A stretch of DNA of 47,849 nt from Actinomycetaceae bacterium (GCA_030532245.1 JAUNLN010000014.1:1-47849); one strand, 5' to 3'; positions 33,589 through 42,901 are shown, counted from the stretch's first letter. A program made the numbers and translations. Notes: a model not told the origin generated them from the sequence alone.

Positions 33589-34713
33589 CTAAATGCCCGA
33601 CGCGCCAAACAAGAGGCCCAGCGTGTACGTAACCGCCGCCGCCCCATAGCCGATGAGGAGCTGGCGGATCGCCCTCTTAAGCGGCGCCTTCCCCGAAAGC
33701 ACGCCAACAACACCGCCCGTAAACATGAGCACAAGCCCCACCACGAGCGCAGAAACAATCACGCCAGGCGTGCCACTCATGCCAAACAGGAACGGGAGCA
33801 ACGGCACAACAGCGCCAAGCGCGAAGAAACAGAACGACGAGCCGGCCGCCTGCCACGGGTGCCCAATCTCAGCGTGCGTGTCACCGAGATCCACGTGCCT
33901 TTCCTTCGACGAAAGTAGCGACTTCGTGGTGAGGATCGAACTGGTCGTCAACTCCGACGAGGGCCTGTTAATCGCGGCGAGGAGGAGGCTTGCGTGCTCC
34001 TTCGACTCCTCCTCGGAGTCACCGCGAGCGCGGAACACTAGCTCAAGCTCGTTTTGTTGGAGGTTGAGTTTCGCAACCTGTGCGGGCGCGTCTACCGCGG
34101 GGTCGGAGGCTTCGAGGAGTTCACGCTGGGAGGCGACAGAGATGAACTCTCCTGCGGCCATGGAGAGCGCGCCGGCGAGTAGGCCGGCCATGCCGGTGGC
34201 GATCACGAAACTGTTTTCCACGCCCGTTGCGGCGATGCCGAGGATGAGCGCAAGGTTCGACACTAGCCCGTCGTTGGCGCCGAATACGGCGGCTCGGAAG
34301 GTTCCGGCGAAGCGGGCGCGCGACCTCGCCGCGAGGCCTCGCACGACTTCGCCGTGAATGTGTTCGTCGGCGGCCATCGCTTCGGTGGCGTCTTCGTCTA
34401 CGTCGTAGGTTTGACGCTGTTCGGAACGCTGCGCGAGGGCAAGCACGAAGATTGAGCCGAAAATGTAGGCGAGGCGAGACAGTACGCGCGAGTAGAGGGT
34501 TGGCCGAGGAGCCGGGTGAGCGTGTTCGCCAAGGAGGGCGGTCCAGTGCTCGATGTGGCGTTGTTCGGCGTCGGCAAGGCCGGTGAGGATCGCCGCCTCG
34601 TCGCCGCTTCTGCGCGCCGCGAGGTTGAGGTAGGTTTGGCGTTCCATCTGTTCTTCGGCGAGGTATCGCCTCCACCTCTTGATTTGTTCAGGGGTGGGAT
34701 TGCCGTATGCCAT
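33589..34713 (-). CDS. Rubrerythrin-VIT1/CCC1 fusion transporter
   Basis: This 374-residue protein joins a ferritin-like N-terminal domain to a VIT1/CCC1 iron or manganese transport domain. The ferritin-like part (residues 1-95) has helices bearing the Glu and His residues of a di-iron site (AEEQMERQTYLN and LADAEQRHIEHW). The VIT domain begins FRAAVFGANDGLVSNLALILG and continues with ALSMAAGEFISVASQRE, the cytosolic metal-binding Glu-rich loop NELELVFRARGDSEEE, and three further spans. It probably exports Fe(II) or Mn(II) from the cytosol to limit toxicity. It is co-transcribed with the SRAP gene. The fusion is common in actinobacteria. Confidence 0.9.
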   Translation of the reverse strand: MAYGNPTPEQIKRWRRYLAEEQMERQTYLNLAARRSGDEAAILTGLADAEQRHIEHWTALLGEHAHPAPRPTLYSRVLSRLAYIFGSIFVLALAQRSEQRQTYDVDEDATEAMAADEHIHGEVVRGLAARSRARFAGTFRAAVFGANDGLVSNLALILGIAATGVENSFVIATGMAGLLAGALSMAAGEFISVASQRELLEASDPAVDAPAQVAKLNLQQNELELVFRARGDSEEESKEHASLLLAAINRPSSELTTSSILTTKSLLSSKERHVDLGDTHAEIGHPWQAAGSSFCFFALGAVVPLLPFLFGMSGTPGVIVSALVVGLVLMFTGGVVGVLSGKAPLKRAIRQLLIGYGAAAVTYTLGLLFGASGI

Positions 34714-34798
34714 TAAAACTTCCTTGACTCGAACTTCTCTCGCCGGACTCCCTAAATGACTCCGGTGTATAGACGAAAACTTTCCGCTGAAATTGGTT

Positions 34799-34822
34799 CG
34801 AGGGCGGGTTTCCCCGCCCTCG
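34799..34822 (-). terminator. Hairpin after the YtxH-like gene
   Basis: A perfect 10-bp stem (34799-34808/34813-34822) with a TTTC loop lies 12 bases beyond the stop at 34834. The following minus-strand bases are only modestly T-rich. Confidence 0.65.
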
Positions 34823-34833
34823 TTTCCTACAAG

Positions 34834-35139
34834 TTATTGTGCTCTGGGTATGTTTGTCTCGTCAACTTCGACGACTGTCACGTCGACGTACTGGTCTTGT
34901 GGCTCCCCGAACATGCGTTCCTTCACGATTCCTACGACCTTGTCGGTTGCGGCCATGCCTCCCTTGCGGAGGGCTTCGGAGAGGTTTTCAGCTACCTGGT
35001 CCATGCGCTCTGCAACGAGCGGGGACTGGCGGAATTCTGCCGCTTTGGTTTTGAGCGTTTCGTAGCGTTCACGACCGGCGCGCGTTCCGAGAACGTAGCC
35101 GACGCCGGCTCCTACAATCAACCCGAATTTCGTGCCCAC
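34834..35139 (-). CDS. YtxH-like small membrane protein
   Basis: This 101-residue protein has a single N-terminal membrane segment (FGLIVGAGVGYVLGTRAGRERYETL), the hallmark of YtxH-domain stress-associated proteins. Then comes a cytosolic amphipathic helix and an acidic C-terminus (DVTVVEVDE). The start is GTG 35139, set by AGGAGG four bases upstream. It is a single gene with its own hairpin downstream. Function is unknown beyond general stress association in the family. The TRAGRERYE motif is strongly conserved in actinobacterial versions. Confidence 0.82.
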   Translation of the reverse strand: MGTKFGLIVGAGVGYVLGTRAGRERYETLKTKAAEFRQSPLVAERMDQVAENLSEALRKGGMAATDKVVGIVKERMFGEPQDQYVDVTVVEVDETNIPRAQ

Positions 35140-35281
35140 AGGTCCTCCTTATGAAATGGCTTCTTGCCCAGTGTACCGGCACAAATGCACAGCACGCATT
35201 CCGATAGGCGGAAGAATCCTTTAAATCAGGCGCATTTTCCACGATTTTTGGTTGAATGGCGCGGTGCGTGCGTTTTTCCTT

Positions 35282-35287
35282 TAGGCT
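35282..35287 (+). promoter_or_regulatory. -10 box of leaderless hydrolase gene
   Basis: TAGGCT lies six bases before GTG 35294. A GTAGGA in the spacer looks like a ribosome-binding site but directly abuts the start codon, so it cannot act as one. Confidence 0.6.
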
Positions 35288-35293
35288 GTAGGA

Positions 35294-36064
35294 GTGACAG
35301 AGGTTAGGATTTCAACGCCCCGTGGAGTCAGGCTTGCGGGTACCTTTGTCGTGCCGGTGGATTCCACGGATGCTGCGGTTATTTTTGCGCATTCTTTTCT
35401 GGCGGATCGGCATTCGGGCGAACATTTTGATCGCCTAGCTGCGGCGTATCGCGGCGCGGGTTATGCCACGCTTGAGTTTGATTTTTCTGGTTGCGGTGAT
35501 TCAGACGACGACGTGATCACGCTTTCGAACCAGGTTGAGGACTTGCATTCAGCGTCTGCATGGTTGAAGTCGCAGGGCTTTGACCGCCAGGTGTTGCACG
35601 CTCACTCGTTTGGCACGTTGGCGGCGCTCACGGCGCGCCCGGAGGCGGCTCAGACGATGGTTTTGACGGGCATGATTACTGGCCCGCTGTCGTTTGACTG
35701 GTCGCAGATTTTCTCTGAGTCGCAGCTGGATGATTTGGAGCGTCACGGTCACGCGATGATTCCGGACGACAATAAGTCGAACCGCAAGTACTTCGTGATT
35801 TCGAAGCAGACGCTTATCGACCTGTCGATGAATGAGACCGAAGCGCTCGTGGGGAATCTGAAGACGCCGATTCTTGCGATCCACGATTTTGACGACGAGC
35901 AGATGGGGCTTGTTGAGATGACGCAGGAGGTGTTCTCGCAGCTCCCGAAGGGCTCTCGCGTTGAGGTGGTTCGTGACGCTCGTTTCGGCGTTCACGAGGG
36001 CGTAGACGTGCTGCGTGAGCTTTCGGTGCAGTGGGCGACGCGTCTCGTGCCGGTGAGGCCGTAA
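35294..36064 (+). CDS. Alpha/beta hydrolase
   Basis: This 256-residue soluble serine hydrolase is of the YP_/OsmC-associated kind. It starts at GTG 35294. The oxyanion-side motif is IFAHSFLADRHSGEHFDRLA, the strand-5 region has FDFSGCGDSDD, and the nucleophile elbow is the variant HAHSFGTLAAL (AHSFG in place of GxSxG). The acid loop is ILAIHDFDDEQM, and the catalytic His is probably in RFGVHEGVD. The product is cytosolic with no signal peptide. It is a monocistronic leaderless gene. The natural ester substrate is unknown. Confidence 0.85.
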   Translation: MTEVRISTPRGVRLAGTFVVPVDSTDAAVIFAHSFLADRHSGEHFDRLAAAYRGAGYATLEFDFSGCGDSDDDVITLSNQVEDLHSASAWLKSQGFDRQVLHAHSFGTLAALTARPEAAQTMVLTGMITGPLSFDWSQIFSESQLDDLERHGHAMIPDDNKSNRKYFVISKQTLIDLSMNETEALVGNLKTPILAIHDFDDEQMGLVEMTQEVFSQLPKGSRVEVVRDARFGVHEGVDVLRELSVQWATRLVPVRP

Positions 36065-36088
36065 CGCACGTTATGAGACCGTAGGGGG

Positions 36089-37120
36089 CTAGAGTAACCG
36101 CTCGATCTCAGCGCTGAGGCTCTCAATGTCTCCAAGCCAGGCTCTCGTGCCGAAGCTCGTGGTCGACATGGAGGCCACTCGGTTGGAAAAGTCGATGAGC
36201 GGCGTCGGGTCTTCTGTGTCGCGGTTGACGATGCCGTGAGCACAACCCCAGGCGAATGCTCCGTGGAAGTTGTCGCCGGCGGCTAGCGTGTCGATCGCGG
36301 TGACGGCCGGAGGAGCCACTCGCCCGCTCTTGCCAAGCCAGTACCACTGCACCGGGTCAGCCCCGGCGGTGCGGATTACGCGTTCGATGCCGAAGCCGCG
36401 CAGGAACGCGACGGTGTCTTCAAACGTGACGGCGCCGGGCGGCATGAAGTCCGCCGAAATTACAGCAACGTCGATGTAGCCGAGCATGGGTGGTAGCCAC
36501 GGTTTCCAAGAGCCTCCGTCAAGAATCCGCAGGTAGTCCGGCTTGTGTTCGAGCGCGTCGAACGGGTCTTCGCTATCTGGCACCCCGTGTTTGAGGATGG
36601 TCATCGCAAGGTCGGGGTTGTGCCCATCGACGAGCACGACCTGCGGCTTGCCCATTGCCTCAAGCGTTTCGGAGGCGTATTCGGGTTTTAGGGGTAGGCG
36701 CGTGTTCGTGGAGGCTACCGTGCGCGCGTTGTTTTGCGCGTTGATGAGGATCGCGGAGAGGCTGGGAGTGAAGTCGAGTTTCCCCGTCTGTTCGGGCACT
36801 TCCGCTTCGTAGTCGGTGCAGTCTACGAGCGCCACGTTTTGCGCTTCGAGGTCTTCGAGAATGAGGTGCGCTGCCGGCCCCTGGCCGATTGCGGTTACGA
36901 GTACGGGTGCCATCGCACCACCGGGGTTCGGCCCTCCGTGGGGCGTGGTGTCGCGTTCGGTGAGGCGCGACAGGTGTGAGAACACGACTGCCGCGTTGGT
37001 GGCTGGCCCACCCGCTGCAAGCATTTGGTCGAGCGAGGTTACTTTTTGGTTCTCGTGAACCGTGCCCGCGGTGAGTTGGGCGACGTCGAGGGTGGTGATG
37101 CCAGCAAAGAGTCCGTACAT
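36089..37120 (-). CDS. PfkB/ribokinase-family carbohydrate kinase
   Basis: This 343-residue sugar or nucleoside kinase starts at ATG 37120. Two earlier ATGs (37129, 37168) are in frame, but the protein properly begins YGLFAGITTLDVAQL. The substrate-side Gly pair is AAGGPATNAAVVFSHL. The ATP-side signature is AIDTLAAGDNFHGAFAWG with catalytic Asp, an AAGD variant of the usual GAGD. The gene has GATAAT seven bases before the ATG, with GAGGGG too close to act as a ribosome-binding site, so it may be leaderless. It is a single gene. The substrate cannot be read from the sequence. Confidence 0.85.
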   Translation of the reverse strand: MYGLFAGITTLDVAQLTAGTVHENQKVTSLDQMLAAGGPATNAAVVFSHLSRLTERDTTPHGGPNPGGAMAPVLVTAIGQGPAAHLILEDLEAQNVALVDCTDYEAEVPEQTGKLDFTPSLSAILINAQNNARTVASTNTRLPLKPEYASETLEAMGKPQVVLVDGHNPDLAMTILKHGVPDSEDPFDALEHKPDYLRILDGGSWKPWLPPMLGYIDVAVISADFMPPGAVTFEDTVAFLRGFGIERVIRTAGADPVQWYWLGKSGRVAPPAVTAIDTLAAGDNFHGAFAWGCAHGIVNRDTEDPTPLIDFSNRVASMSTTSFGTRAWLGDIESLSAEIERLL

Positions 37121-37127
37121 GCCCCTC

Positions 37128-37133
37128 ATTATC
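37128..37133 (-). promoter_or_regulatory. -10 box of the PfkB kinase gene
   Basis: The complement reads GATAAT, seven bases before ATG 37120. Confidence 0.45.
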
Positions 37134-37196
37134 CCACTTACCGGCTTTACGCGTGAAAGCGTGCCCATTCCCGCAACTAAAACCAGCGCGGACGGC

Positions 37197-37238
37197 AGAA
37201 TCGCCGCCAGCCCCCTTTGGGTGGCCAGCGGCGATTCT
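37197..37238 (-). terminator. Hairpin after the peptide-transporter ATPase gene
   Basis: An 11-bp perfect stem (37197-37207/37228-37238) with a partly paired loop lies about 78 bases after the ATPase stop. A second small hairpin (TCGCGCT/AGCGCGA) sits nearer, around 37260. These probably end the peptide-transporter transcript. Confidence 0.6.
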
Positions 37239-37315
37239 TGATTCAGTTGTAAAACCTCTCGCGCTAAGAGCGCGACGAGATCACTAGCGCGAGCTTGGCC
37301 TAGCCTAAGCGGGCG

Positions 37316-39007
37316 TTAGTTGATGCCCAGCTCGATGTTCTTGCCGGGGATCGAGTTGATGAGGTTTTGCGTGTACTCGGTTTCCGGGTTGTCGAAGATC
37401 CGGTCGGTTGGGCCGGTTTCAACAACCTTGCCGTGCTGCATGACCACGACGTCGTCGGCGATCTGGCGAACTACCGCGAGGTCGTGGGTGATGAACAGGT
37501 ACGACAGTTCGAGTTCAGCCTGAATGTCGTTAAGCAGGTGCAGGATCTGGTCTTGCACGAGCACGTCGAGAGCCGACACGGCCTCGTCGAGTACGAGCAC
37601 GTGGGGGCGCAGGGCGAGCGCGCGAGCGATTGCCACACGCTGACGCTGGCCGCCTGAAAGCTCGTTCGGGTAGCGCCTCATCGCAGAACGGGGAAGCGCA
37701 ACCATGTCGAGCAGTTCGGCAACGCGCTCCTCGCGTTCCTTCTTCGTACCCCAGGAGTGTACGCGCATCGGCTCTTCGATCGCGCGGTAAATGGAGTACA
37801 TGGGGTCGAGCGAACCGTACGGGTTCTGGAACACAACCTGCAGGTTGCGGCGCATGGCGAAGCGTTCCTTCTTGGAAAGCGTCGACATGTCGGTGCCTTC
37901 AAAGATGACTTCGCCAGAATCCTTCTCGAGTAGGCCGAGAATGATGTTCGCAGCGGTCGACTTACCGGAGCCGGATTCGCCTACAACACCGAGCGTCGTG
38001 CCCTTGCGAAGTTGGAACGAAACGTCGTCGAGCGCCTTGAAAACCTGGCCGCGCTTGCCGCGAATCGGGAAGGTCTTCACAAGGTTCTTAACCTCGACGG
38101 CAACCTCGGTTGCGGTTGCGCCCTTACCTGCGCCGAGCAACTCCTCGTCGGTCACTTGAATGCCGGCCTGGTGGGCGGTCATGATGCGTGCCGTGGTGAG
38201 TGAGGGGGCTGCCGCAACGAGCCTCTTCGTGTAGGGGTGTTGCGGGCTTTGCAGGATTTGCAGGGCGGGGCCGGATTCGACAACGCGGCCGCGGTGCATG
38301 ACCACGAGGTGTTCGGCGCGCTCAACGGCGAGGCCGAGGTCGTGGGTGATGAACAGCATGGCGGTGCCGAGCTCTTGCGTGAGCTGCTGCATGTGGTCGA
38401 GGATGCGCCTCTGCACGGTTACGTCGAGTGCGGAGGTCGGCTCGTCGGCAATGAGAAGCTCCGGGCGGGCCGCAAGGCCGATGGCGATGAGGGCGCGTTG
38501 GCGCATGCCGCCGGAGAACTCGTGCGGGTACTGTTTCGCCACTCGCTCCGTGTCGGGCAGGCCGGCTTCGGCGAGTAGTTCATTTACCCGCTTTTCCATG
38601 TCGGAGCCTTTAACCACGTTGTTGGCTTTCAGCGCTTCCTTTACTTGGAAGCCGATTTTCCATACGGGGTTGAGGTTCGACATGGGGTCTTGCGGTACGA
38701 GGCCGATATGGCGGCCACGGATTTTCTCCATGTCTTTACGGCTCTTCGTGGTGAGTTCTTCACCGCGGAATTTGATGGAGCCGCCCGTGATTTTTCCGGT
38801 GCCGGGTAGGAGGTTGATGACGGCGTGCGCGGTGGTTGATTTACCGGAGCCGGATTCTCCTACGATGGCGACGGACTGGCCGGGGTAGATAGTGAGGTTG
38901 GCTTTGCGAACCGCGGGAACCATGCCCGTGGAGGATTGGAACGCGACTTCGAGGTCTTTGATCTCTAGTAGCGGTTCGCTGCTATTAGCGAGTTGTTCGT
39001 TTGCCAT
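37316..39007 (-). CDS. Dipeptide/oligopeptide ABC transporter ATPase, two fused domains
   Basis: This 563-residue protein carries two nucleotide-binding domains in one chain, replacing the separate DppD and DppF of other bacteria. It powers import of short peptides from the cytosolic face. Domain 1 has Walker A GESGSGKSTTAHAVINLLPG, signature FSGGMRQRALIAIGLAA and Walker B LLIADEPTSALD. Domain 2 has Walker A GESGSGKSTAANIILGLL, signature LSGGQRQRVAIARALAL and Walker B VLVLDEAVSALD. Each domain has the OppD/F C-terminal tail. It lies two bases after the permease gene and is the last gene of the operon. Such fusions are normal in actinobacteria. Confidence 0.93.
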   Translation of the reverse strand: MANEQLANSSEPLLEIKDLEVAFQSSTGMVPAVRKANLTIYPGQSVAIVGESGSGKSTTAHAVINLLPGTGKITGGSIKFRGEELTTKSRKDMEKIRGRHIGLVPQDPMSNLNPVWKIGFQVKEALKANNVVKGSDMEKRVNELLAEAGLPDTERVAKQYPHEFSGGMRQRALIAIGLAARPELLIADEPTSALDVTVQRRILDHMQQLTQELGTAMLFITHDLGLAVERAEHLVVMHRGRVVESGPALQILQSPQHPYTKRLVAAAPSLTTARIMTAHQAGIQVTDEELLGAGKGATATEVAVEVKNLVKTFPIRGKRGQVFKALDDVSFQLRKGTTLGVVGESGSGKSTAANIILGLLEKDSGEVIFEGTDMSTLSKKERFAMRRNLQVVFQNPYGSLDPMYSIYRAIEEPMRVHSWGTKKEREERVAELLDMVALPRSAMRRYPNELSGGQRQRVAIARALALRPHVLVLDEAVSALDVLVQDQILHLLNDIQAELELSYLFITHDLAVVRQIADDVVVMQHGKVVETGPTDRIFDNPETEYTQNLINSIPGKNIELGIN

Positions 39008-39009
39008 TT

Positions 39010-39963
39010 TTACCTCTCCCGTGTTTTCGGATCGAGGGCGTCGCGTACGACGTCACCCATCATGATGAAGCTGAGCACGGTGAGTGCTAGCGCTCCTGCG
39101 GGGTAGAACAGCACGGAGGGTTGCGTGCGTAGCGCGACCTGTGCCTTGTTGATGTCGCCACCCCACGACACGATGTCGGGTGGTAGGCCTACGCCGAGGA
39201 AGGAGAGGGTTGCTTCGGCGACGATGAACGTGCCGAGTGCAACGGTTGCGTAAACGATGATGGGAGCCGCGGAGTTAGGCAGAATGTGGCGGACGAGGAT
39301 CGTCCACTTGGATTCACCCAGCGCCTTCGCAGCGGCCACGAATTCTTCGTTCTTCACGCTGAGTACCGCGCCGCGCGTGATGCGCGCGATTTGGGGCCAG
39401 CCGAAGATGGCGAGCACGAGCACGACCGTCCAGGTTGCCCTGTAGGAGCGGAACATCTGCATAACCACGATGGCTGCGAGCAGGAACGGGATTGCGAACA
39501 CGATGTCGGTGATGCGCGACAAGAGCGCGTCGAGCCAGCCGCCGAAGTAGCCTGCGAGGGAGCCGAAGAGGGCACCGAGCAGGGTTACGACGATCGTGGT
39601 GAATACGCCTACGGTTACGGACGCGCGAGCGCCGTACACCGTGCGGGAGTAGATGTCACAGCCTTGGCGGTCGAACCCGAATGGGTGCGTGCCAGAGGGG
39701 GCTTCCATGGAGCGCGAGAGTTCGCAGAAGTTCGGGTCCATGGACGTGAACAGGCCGGGGAATGCGGCGAGGAGTAGTGCAACGAGGATGATGAACGACG
39801 ACACCCAGAAGAGGGGGCGTTTACGCAGGTTCTTCCAGGCTTCGCCCCACATGGAGGAGGGTGCGGAGTCGTCGGCTACTGCGTCTACTGCGCCTAGTCC
39901 GGTTTCGTCTACGTCGGAGACGAAGTGTTCTTGGCCTTTTCTCAAGATGGGTGCGTTACTCAT
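39010..39963 (-). CDS. Peptide ABC transporter permease (DppC/OppC type)
   Basis: This 317-residue membrane permease starts at ATG 39963, eight bases inside the end of the DppB gene. An upstream in-frame ATG at 40002 would lie in that gene's coding region. A cytosolic N-terminal stretch precedes the first span (PLFWVSSFIILVALLLAAF). Then come the HPFGFDRQGCDIYSRTVYGAR segment characteristic of DppC and the EAA loop region (FVAAAKALGESKWTILVRHILPNSAAP). It pairs with DppB to form the channel. Confidence 0.93.
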   Translation of the reverse strand: MSNAPILRKGQEHFVSDVDETGLGAVDAVADDSAPSSMWGEAWKNLRKRPLFWVSSFIILVALLLAAFPGLFTSMDPNFCELSRSMEAPSGTHPFGFDRQGCDIYSRTVYGARASVTVGVFTTIVVTLLGALFGSLAGYFGGWLDALLSRITDIVFAIPFLLAAIVVMQMFRSYRATWTVVLVLAIFGWPQIARITRGAVLSVKNEEFVAAAKALGESKWTILVRHILPNSAAPIIVYATVALGTFIVAEATLSFLGVGLPPDIVSWGGDINKAQVALRTQPSVLFYPAGALALTVLSFIMMGDVVRDALDPKTRER

Positions 39964-40882
39964 AGCGAATCCTCGGGTCCAGGGCTGCGTATAGCAGGTC
40001 AACGAGTAGGTTGGCGATGATGTAGACGATCACGAGCACGGTCGTGAACGAGACTACGGTTGCGGGTTCGCCCTTGATGATTGCCTGGTACATGTTGCCG
40101 CCGACGCCGTTGATGGCGAAGATGCCTTCGGTGACGATTGCGCCACCCATGAGGGCGCCGAGGTCGGCTCCTAGGAATGTTGCAACGGGGATGAGGGAGT
40201 TTCTAAGCACGTGGTTTTGCACGACTTTGCCGCGGGAGAGGCCTTTGGCGCGTGCGGTGCGCACGTGGTCGGAAGACATGGTTTCGGATACGGACTGCCT
40301 GGTTAGGCGCAGTACGTAGGCGAAGGATACGGCTCCTAGCACGATGGCTGGCATGAGGAGTGCTGAGAATGTGGTGTTGCCGCCCACAGTTGTGGGTGCC
40401 CACCCGAGTTTCACGCCTATCACGAATTGGAGTACGAAGCCGATTACGAAGGTCGGCACTGCGATGACGAAGAGGGAGACCACGAGCACGGTCGCGTCGA
40501 AGATGCCGCCGCGACGCATGCCGGCGATGAGGCCGAAGCCGATGCCGAACACTGCTTCAAACGCTAGTGACATGAGCGCGAGTTTGATGGTGACGGGGAA
40601 TGCGTCTGCCATTACGTCGGTGACTTCGCGGCCAGAGAACGTGGTGCCGAAGTCGAGTACGAAAATACCTTTGAGATAGAGGAGGTATTGGACGATGAAT
40701 GGCTTGTCGAGGTTGTAACGCGCTCTCATTTGATCTGCGACTGCGGGTGGTAGGCCGCGGTCGCCACCAAGTGCCTGGATTGGGTCGCCAGGCATGAGGA
40801 ACACTAAAGCGTAGATGAGCAGCGTTGCACCGATAAAGACGGGGATCAGCTGCAGGAGTCTACGTCCGATATATCGGATCAT
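39956..40882 (-). CDS. Peptide ABC transporter permease (DppB/OppB type)
   Basis: This 308-residue membrane permease begins YIGRRLLQLIPVFIGATLLIYALVFLMPGDP, a canonical DppB start. The large periplasmic loop after the first span includes RYNLDKPFIVQYLLYLKGI. The ATPase-contact loop is HVRTARAKGLSRGKVVQNHVLRN. It overlaps DppC by eight bases and lies about 120 bases after the binding-protein gene, from which it is separated by two hairpins that probably reduce permease expression. Confidence 0.93.
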   Translation of the reverse strand: MIRYIGRRLLQLIPVFIGATLLIYALVFLMPGDPIQALGGDRGLPPAVADQMRARYNLDKPFIVQYLLYLKGIFVLDFGTTFSGREVTDVMADAFPVTIKLALMSLAFEAVFGIGFGLIAGMRRGGIFDATVLVVSLFVIAVPTFVIGFVLQFVIGVKLGWAPTTVGGNTTFSALLMPAIVLGAVSFAYVLRLTRQSVSETMSSDHVRTARAKGLSRGKVVQNHVLRNSLIPVATFLGADLGALMGGAIVTEGIFAINGVGGNMYQAIIKGEPATVVSFTTVLVIVYIIANLLVDLLYAALDPRIRYE

Positions 40883-40928
40883 TGTGATCTCCTTGTTGGG
40901 ACTACCTTTTGGCAGTGCGGATTGTTGT

Positions 40929-40978
40929 TGTGAGTTATGTTCTCACAGAAGCGAGGCTCGGGGGGAACCCCCGAGCCT
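40929..40978 (-). other. Tandem hairpins between peptide-binding protein and permease genes
   Basis: A perfect 11-bp stem (40954-40964/40968-40978, 3-nt loop) is followed on the minus strand by a smaller TGTGAG/CTCACA stem (40929-40947). They occupy the gap between the binding-protein and DppB genes and resemble the hairpin at 9462 in the sugar operon. They probably stabilise the binding-protein mRNA or partially terminate it. Confidence 0.7.
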
Positions 40979-41001
40979 ACGCTACATCAAAGTGTGTGCA
41001 A

Positions 41002-42624
41002 TCACTTAGTGATCTGGTAGTAAAGCGGTACCGAGTTCCAGCCGAACTGTACGTTGTCTACAGTGTCGATGGAGCCGCCGGTCACGTTGGAGTACCAGAG
41101 CGGGATTGCGGGTAGGTCCCTGAACAGAACCGACTGTGCCTGCAGGTATAGGTCGTTGGACTCTTCAACGGAGGCTGCGCCTGCTGCCTGGGAGAGGAGG
41201 CCGTCGAACTCTGCGGACGAGTAGTCGCCGTCGTTGGAGCCTGCGCCGGTTGCGTACAGCGGGGCGAGGAAGTTACCAAGACCCGGGTAGTCTGCCTGCC
41301 AGCCGGTGCGGAACGCGGTCTGGATCGTGCGGTTGGTGACTTCGTCGCGGAGCGACTTGAAGTCCGGGTACGGTGCACCCTTCGCGTCGATGCCGAGCGT
41401 GTTCTTAATGGAGTTGGTGGTTGCGTCTACCCATGCCTGGTGGCCACCGTCAGCGTTGTAGGCGATTTCGAAGGAGCCTTCCCACGGGGAGATGGCGTCT
41501 GCCTGTGCCCACAGTTCCTTAGCCTTTTCGGGGTCGTAGTTCATGACCTCACTGCCGGGAACGTTCTCGGAGTAGCCGTCGATAACGGGCGAGGTGTAGT
41601 CGTGTGCGGGGCTACGAGTGCCCTGGAAGATCGTGTCGGTGATCTCCTGGCGGTTGATTGCCATGGAGAGTGCCTGACGACGGAGGTTGCCCTCTTCACC
41701 TGCGAAGTGCGGGAGGCGATCCGGGATGGTGAAGGACTGGAAGATAGCGGACGGCTGGTTTACAGCGCGGTCGCCAAGCTCGGTCTCGAAGGTAGAGAAT
41801 GCCGAGTCGGGTACTGCGTCGAGAACGTCGAGGTTGCCGCCGAGCAGGTCGTTGTATGCCGCATCCTGCTGTGCGTAGAACTTGAGCTCGATGCCGCCGT
41901 TCTGGGCCTTACGCGGGCCGTCGTAGTCGGGATTCACCTTGAGGAGGATCGACTCGTTGTGCTTCCAATCGTCTGCCGACTCAAGCAGGTACGGGCCGTT
42001 GCCGATCGGGGCTGCGCCGAAGGCTGCTACTGCGTCTGCGTCGCCGATGCCTGCTTCAGGTAGCGGGTAGAACGCGGAGTAGCCGAGTCGGAGCGGGAAG
42101 TCTGCCTCAGGCTGGGAGAGCTCGACGGTGAACGTCGTGTCGTCTACAACCTTTAGGCCTTCTAGGCCGGTGAAGTCGGGGCCGGGCTCGCCACCCTCCG
42201 GGAAGCCCTTGATGGGCTCGAAGAAGTAGGAGGAGAGGTGCGCTTCTGCTACACCCTGGTTCCAAGCGTCAACGAAGGAGTTCGCGGTTACGGGCGAGCC
42301 GTCCGAGAAGGTTTCGCCTTCCTTGATCTTGATGGTGTAGTTCTGTGCATCTTCGGTCTCGATGGACTCGGCGAGGTCGTTGTGTACGGCGCCTTCTGCG
42401 TCGTAGTAGACGAGGCCTGCGAAGATTAGGTCGATGATCTTACCGCCACCGGTTTCGTTGGTGTTGGTAGGAACTAGCGGGTTCTGGGGCTCGGAGCCGT
42501 TACCAATGACGATGCCGCCGGCTGCGTCGCCTTCACCATCGGCACCGGTGCCACCGGAGCACGCGGTTAGCGCTAGCGCTGCGACCGCGAACGGTGCTGC
42601 TAGGCGTAGGAAAGAACGTTTCAT
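41002..42624 (-). CDS. Peptide-binding lipoprotein (DppA/OppA family)
   Basis: This 540-residue family 5 solute-binding protein starts at ATG 42624 with GGAGGA six bases upstream. A lipoprotein signal ends at the lipobox LTAC (Cys near residue 22), then a Gly/Asp-rich linker. The family signature is seen in the GLVYYDAEGAVHNDLAESIE and FSDGSPVTANSFVDAWNQGV segments, then FAGEEGNLRRQALSMAINRQEI. It is lipid-anchored outside the cell and delivers oligopeptides to DppBC. It is the first gene of a four-gene operon with its own leader. The peptide length preference is unknown. Confidence 0.93.
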   Translation of the reverse strand: MKRSFLRLAAPFAVAALALTACSGGTGADGEGDAAGGIVIGNGSEPQNPLVPTNTNETGGGKIIDLIFAGLVYYDAEGAVHNDLAESIETEDAQNYTIKIKEGETFSDGSPVTANSFVDAWNQGVAEAHLSSYFFEPIKGFPEGGEPGPDFTGLEGLKVVDDTTFTVELSQPEADFPLRLGYSAFYPLPEAGIGDADAVAAFGAAPIGNGPYLLESADDWKHNESILLKVNPDYDGPRKAQNGGIELKFYAQQDAAYNDLLGGNLDVLDAVPDSAFSTFETELGDRAVNQPSAIFQSFTIPDRLPHFAGEEGNLRRQALSMAINRQEITDTIFQGTRSPAHDYTSPVIDGYSENVPGSEVMNYDPEKAKELWAQADAISPWEGSFEIAYNADGGHQAWVDATTNSIKNTLGIDAKGAPYPDFKSLRDEVTNRTIQTAFRTGWQADYPGLGNFLAPLYATGAGSNDGDYSSAEFDGLLSQAAGAASVEESNDLYLQAQSVLFRDLPAIPLWYSNVTGGSIDTVDNVQFGWNSVPLYYQITK

Positions 42625-42895
42625 GATTCCTCCGTGTCGAAACTTGTTGGGGGTACGATCGGACCGAACCCTCAGTTGCAAAGACTTTAACAAAACGCGT
42701 TTTTTTGAAATCTTCGAGTTCTAACTATGAGACGAATTATTGTTAGCTTTTTGTGACAAAAAATGAGTTTTCCCCGAGAATTCAACACTTTGCATTTTCT
42801 TTACCTGCTCTAAATAACGATTTGTCTCTATCAAATCGAAACATAGATCCCACATAGTGGAACCCTCTGAATGCTCGATTTGACGCCTTTTTCTC

Positions 42896-42901
42896 TAGGA
42901 T
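42896..42901 (+). promoter_or_regulatory. -10 box of leaderless hrpA
   Basis: TAGGAT lies six bases before ATG 42908. A TTGACG at 42880 looks like a -35 box but is only 10 bases away, too close to act as one. Positions 42625-42895 hold no gene; this AT-rich stretch must also contain the peptide-operon promoter. Confidence 0.55.

Noticed and set aside
42870-42900. TTGACG as the -35 box of hrpA
   Set aside because: Only 10 bases separate it from the TAGGAT box, too short for a sigma-70-type spacer.
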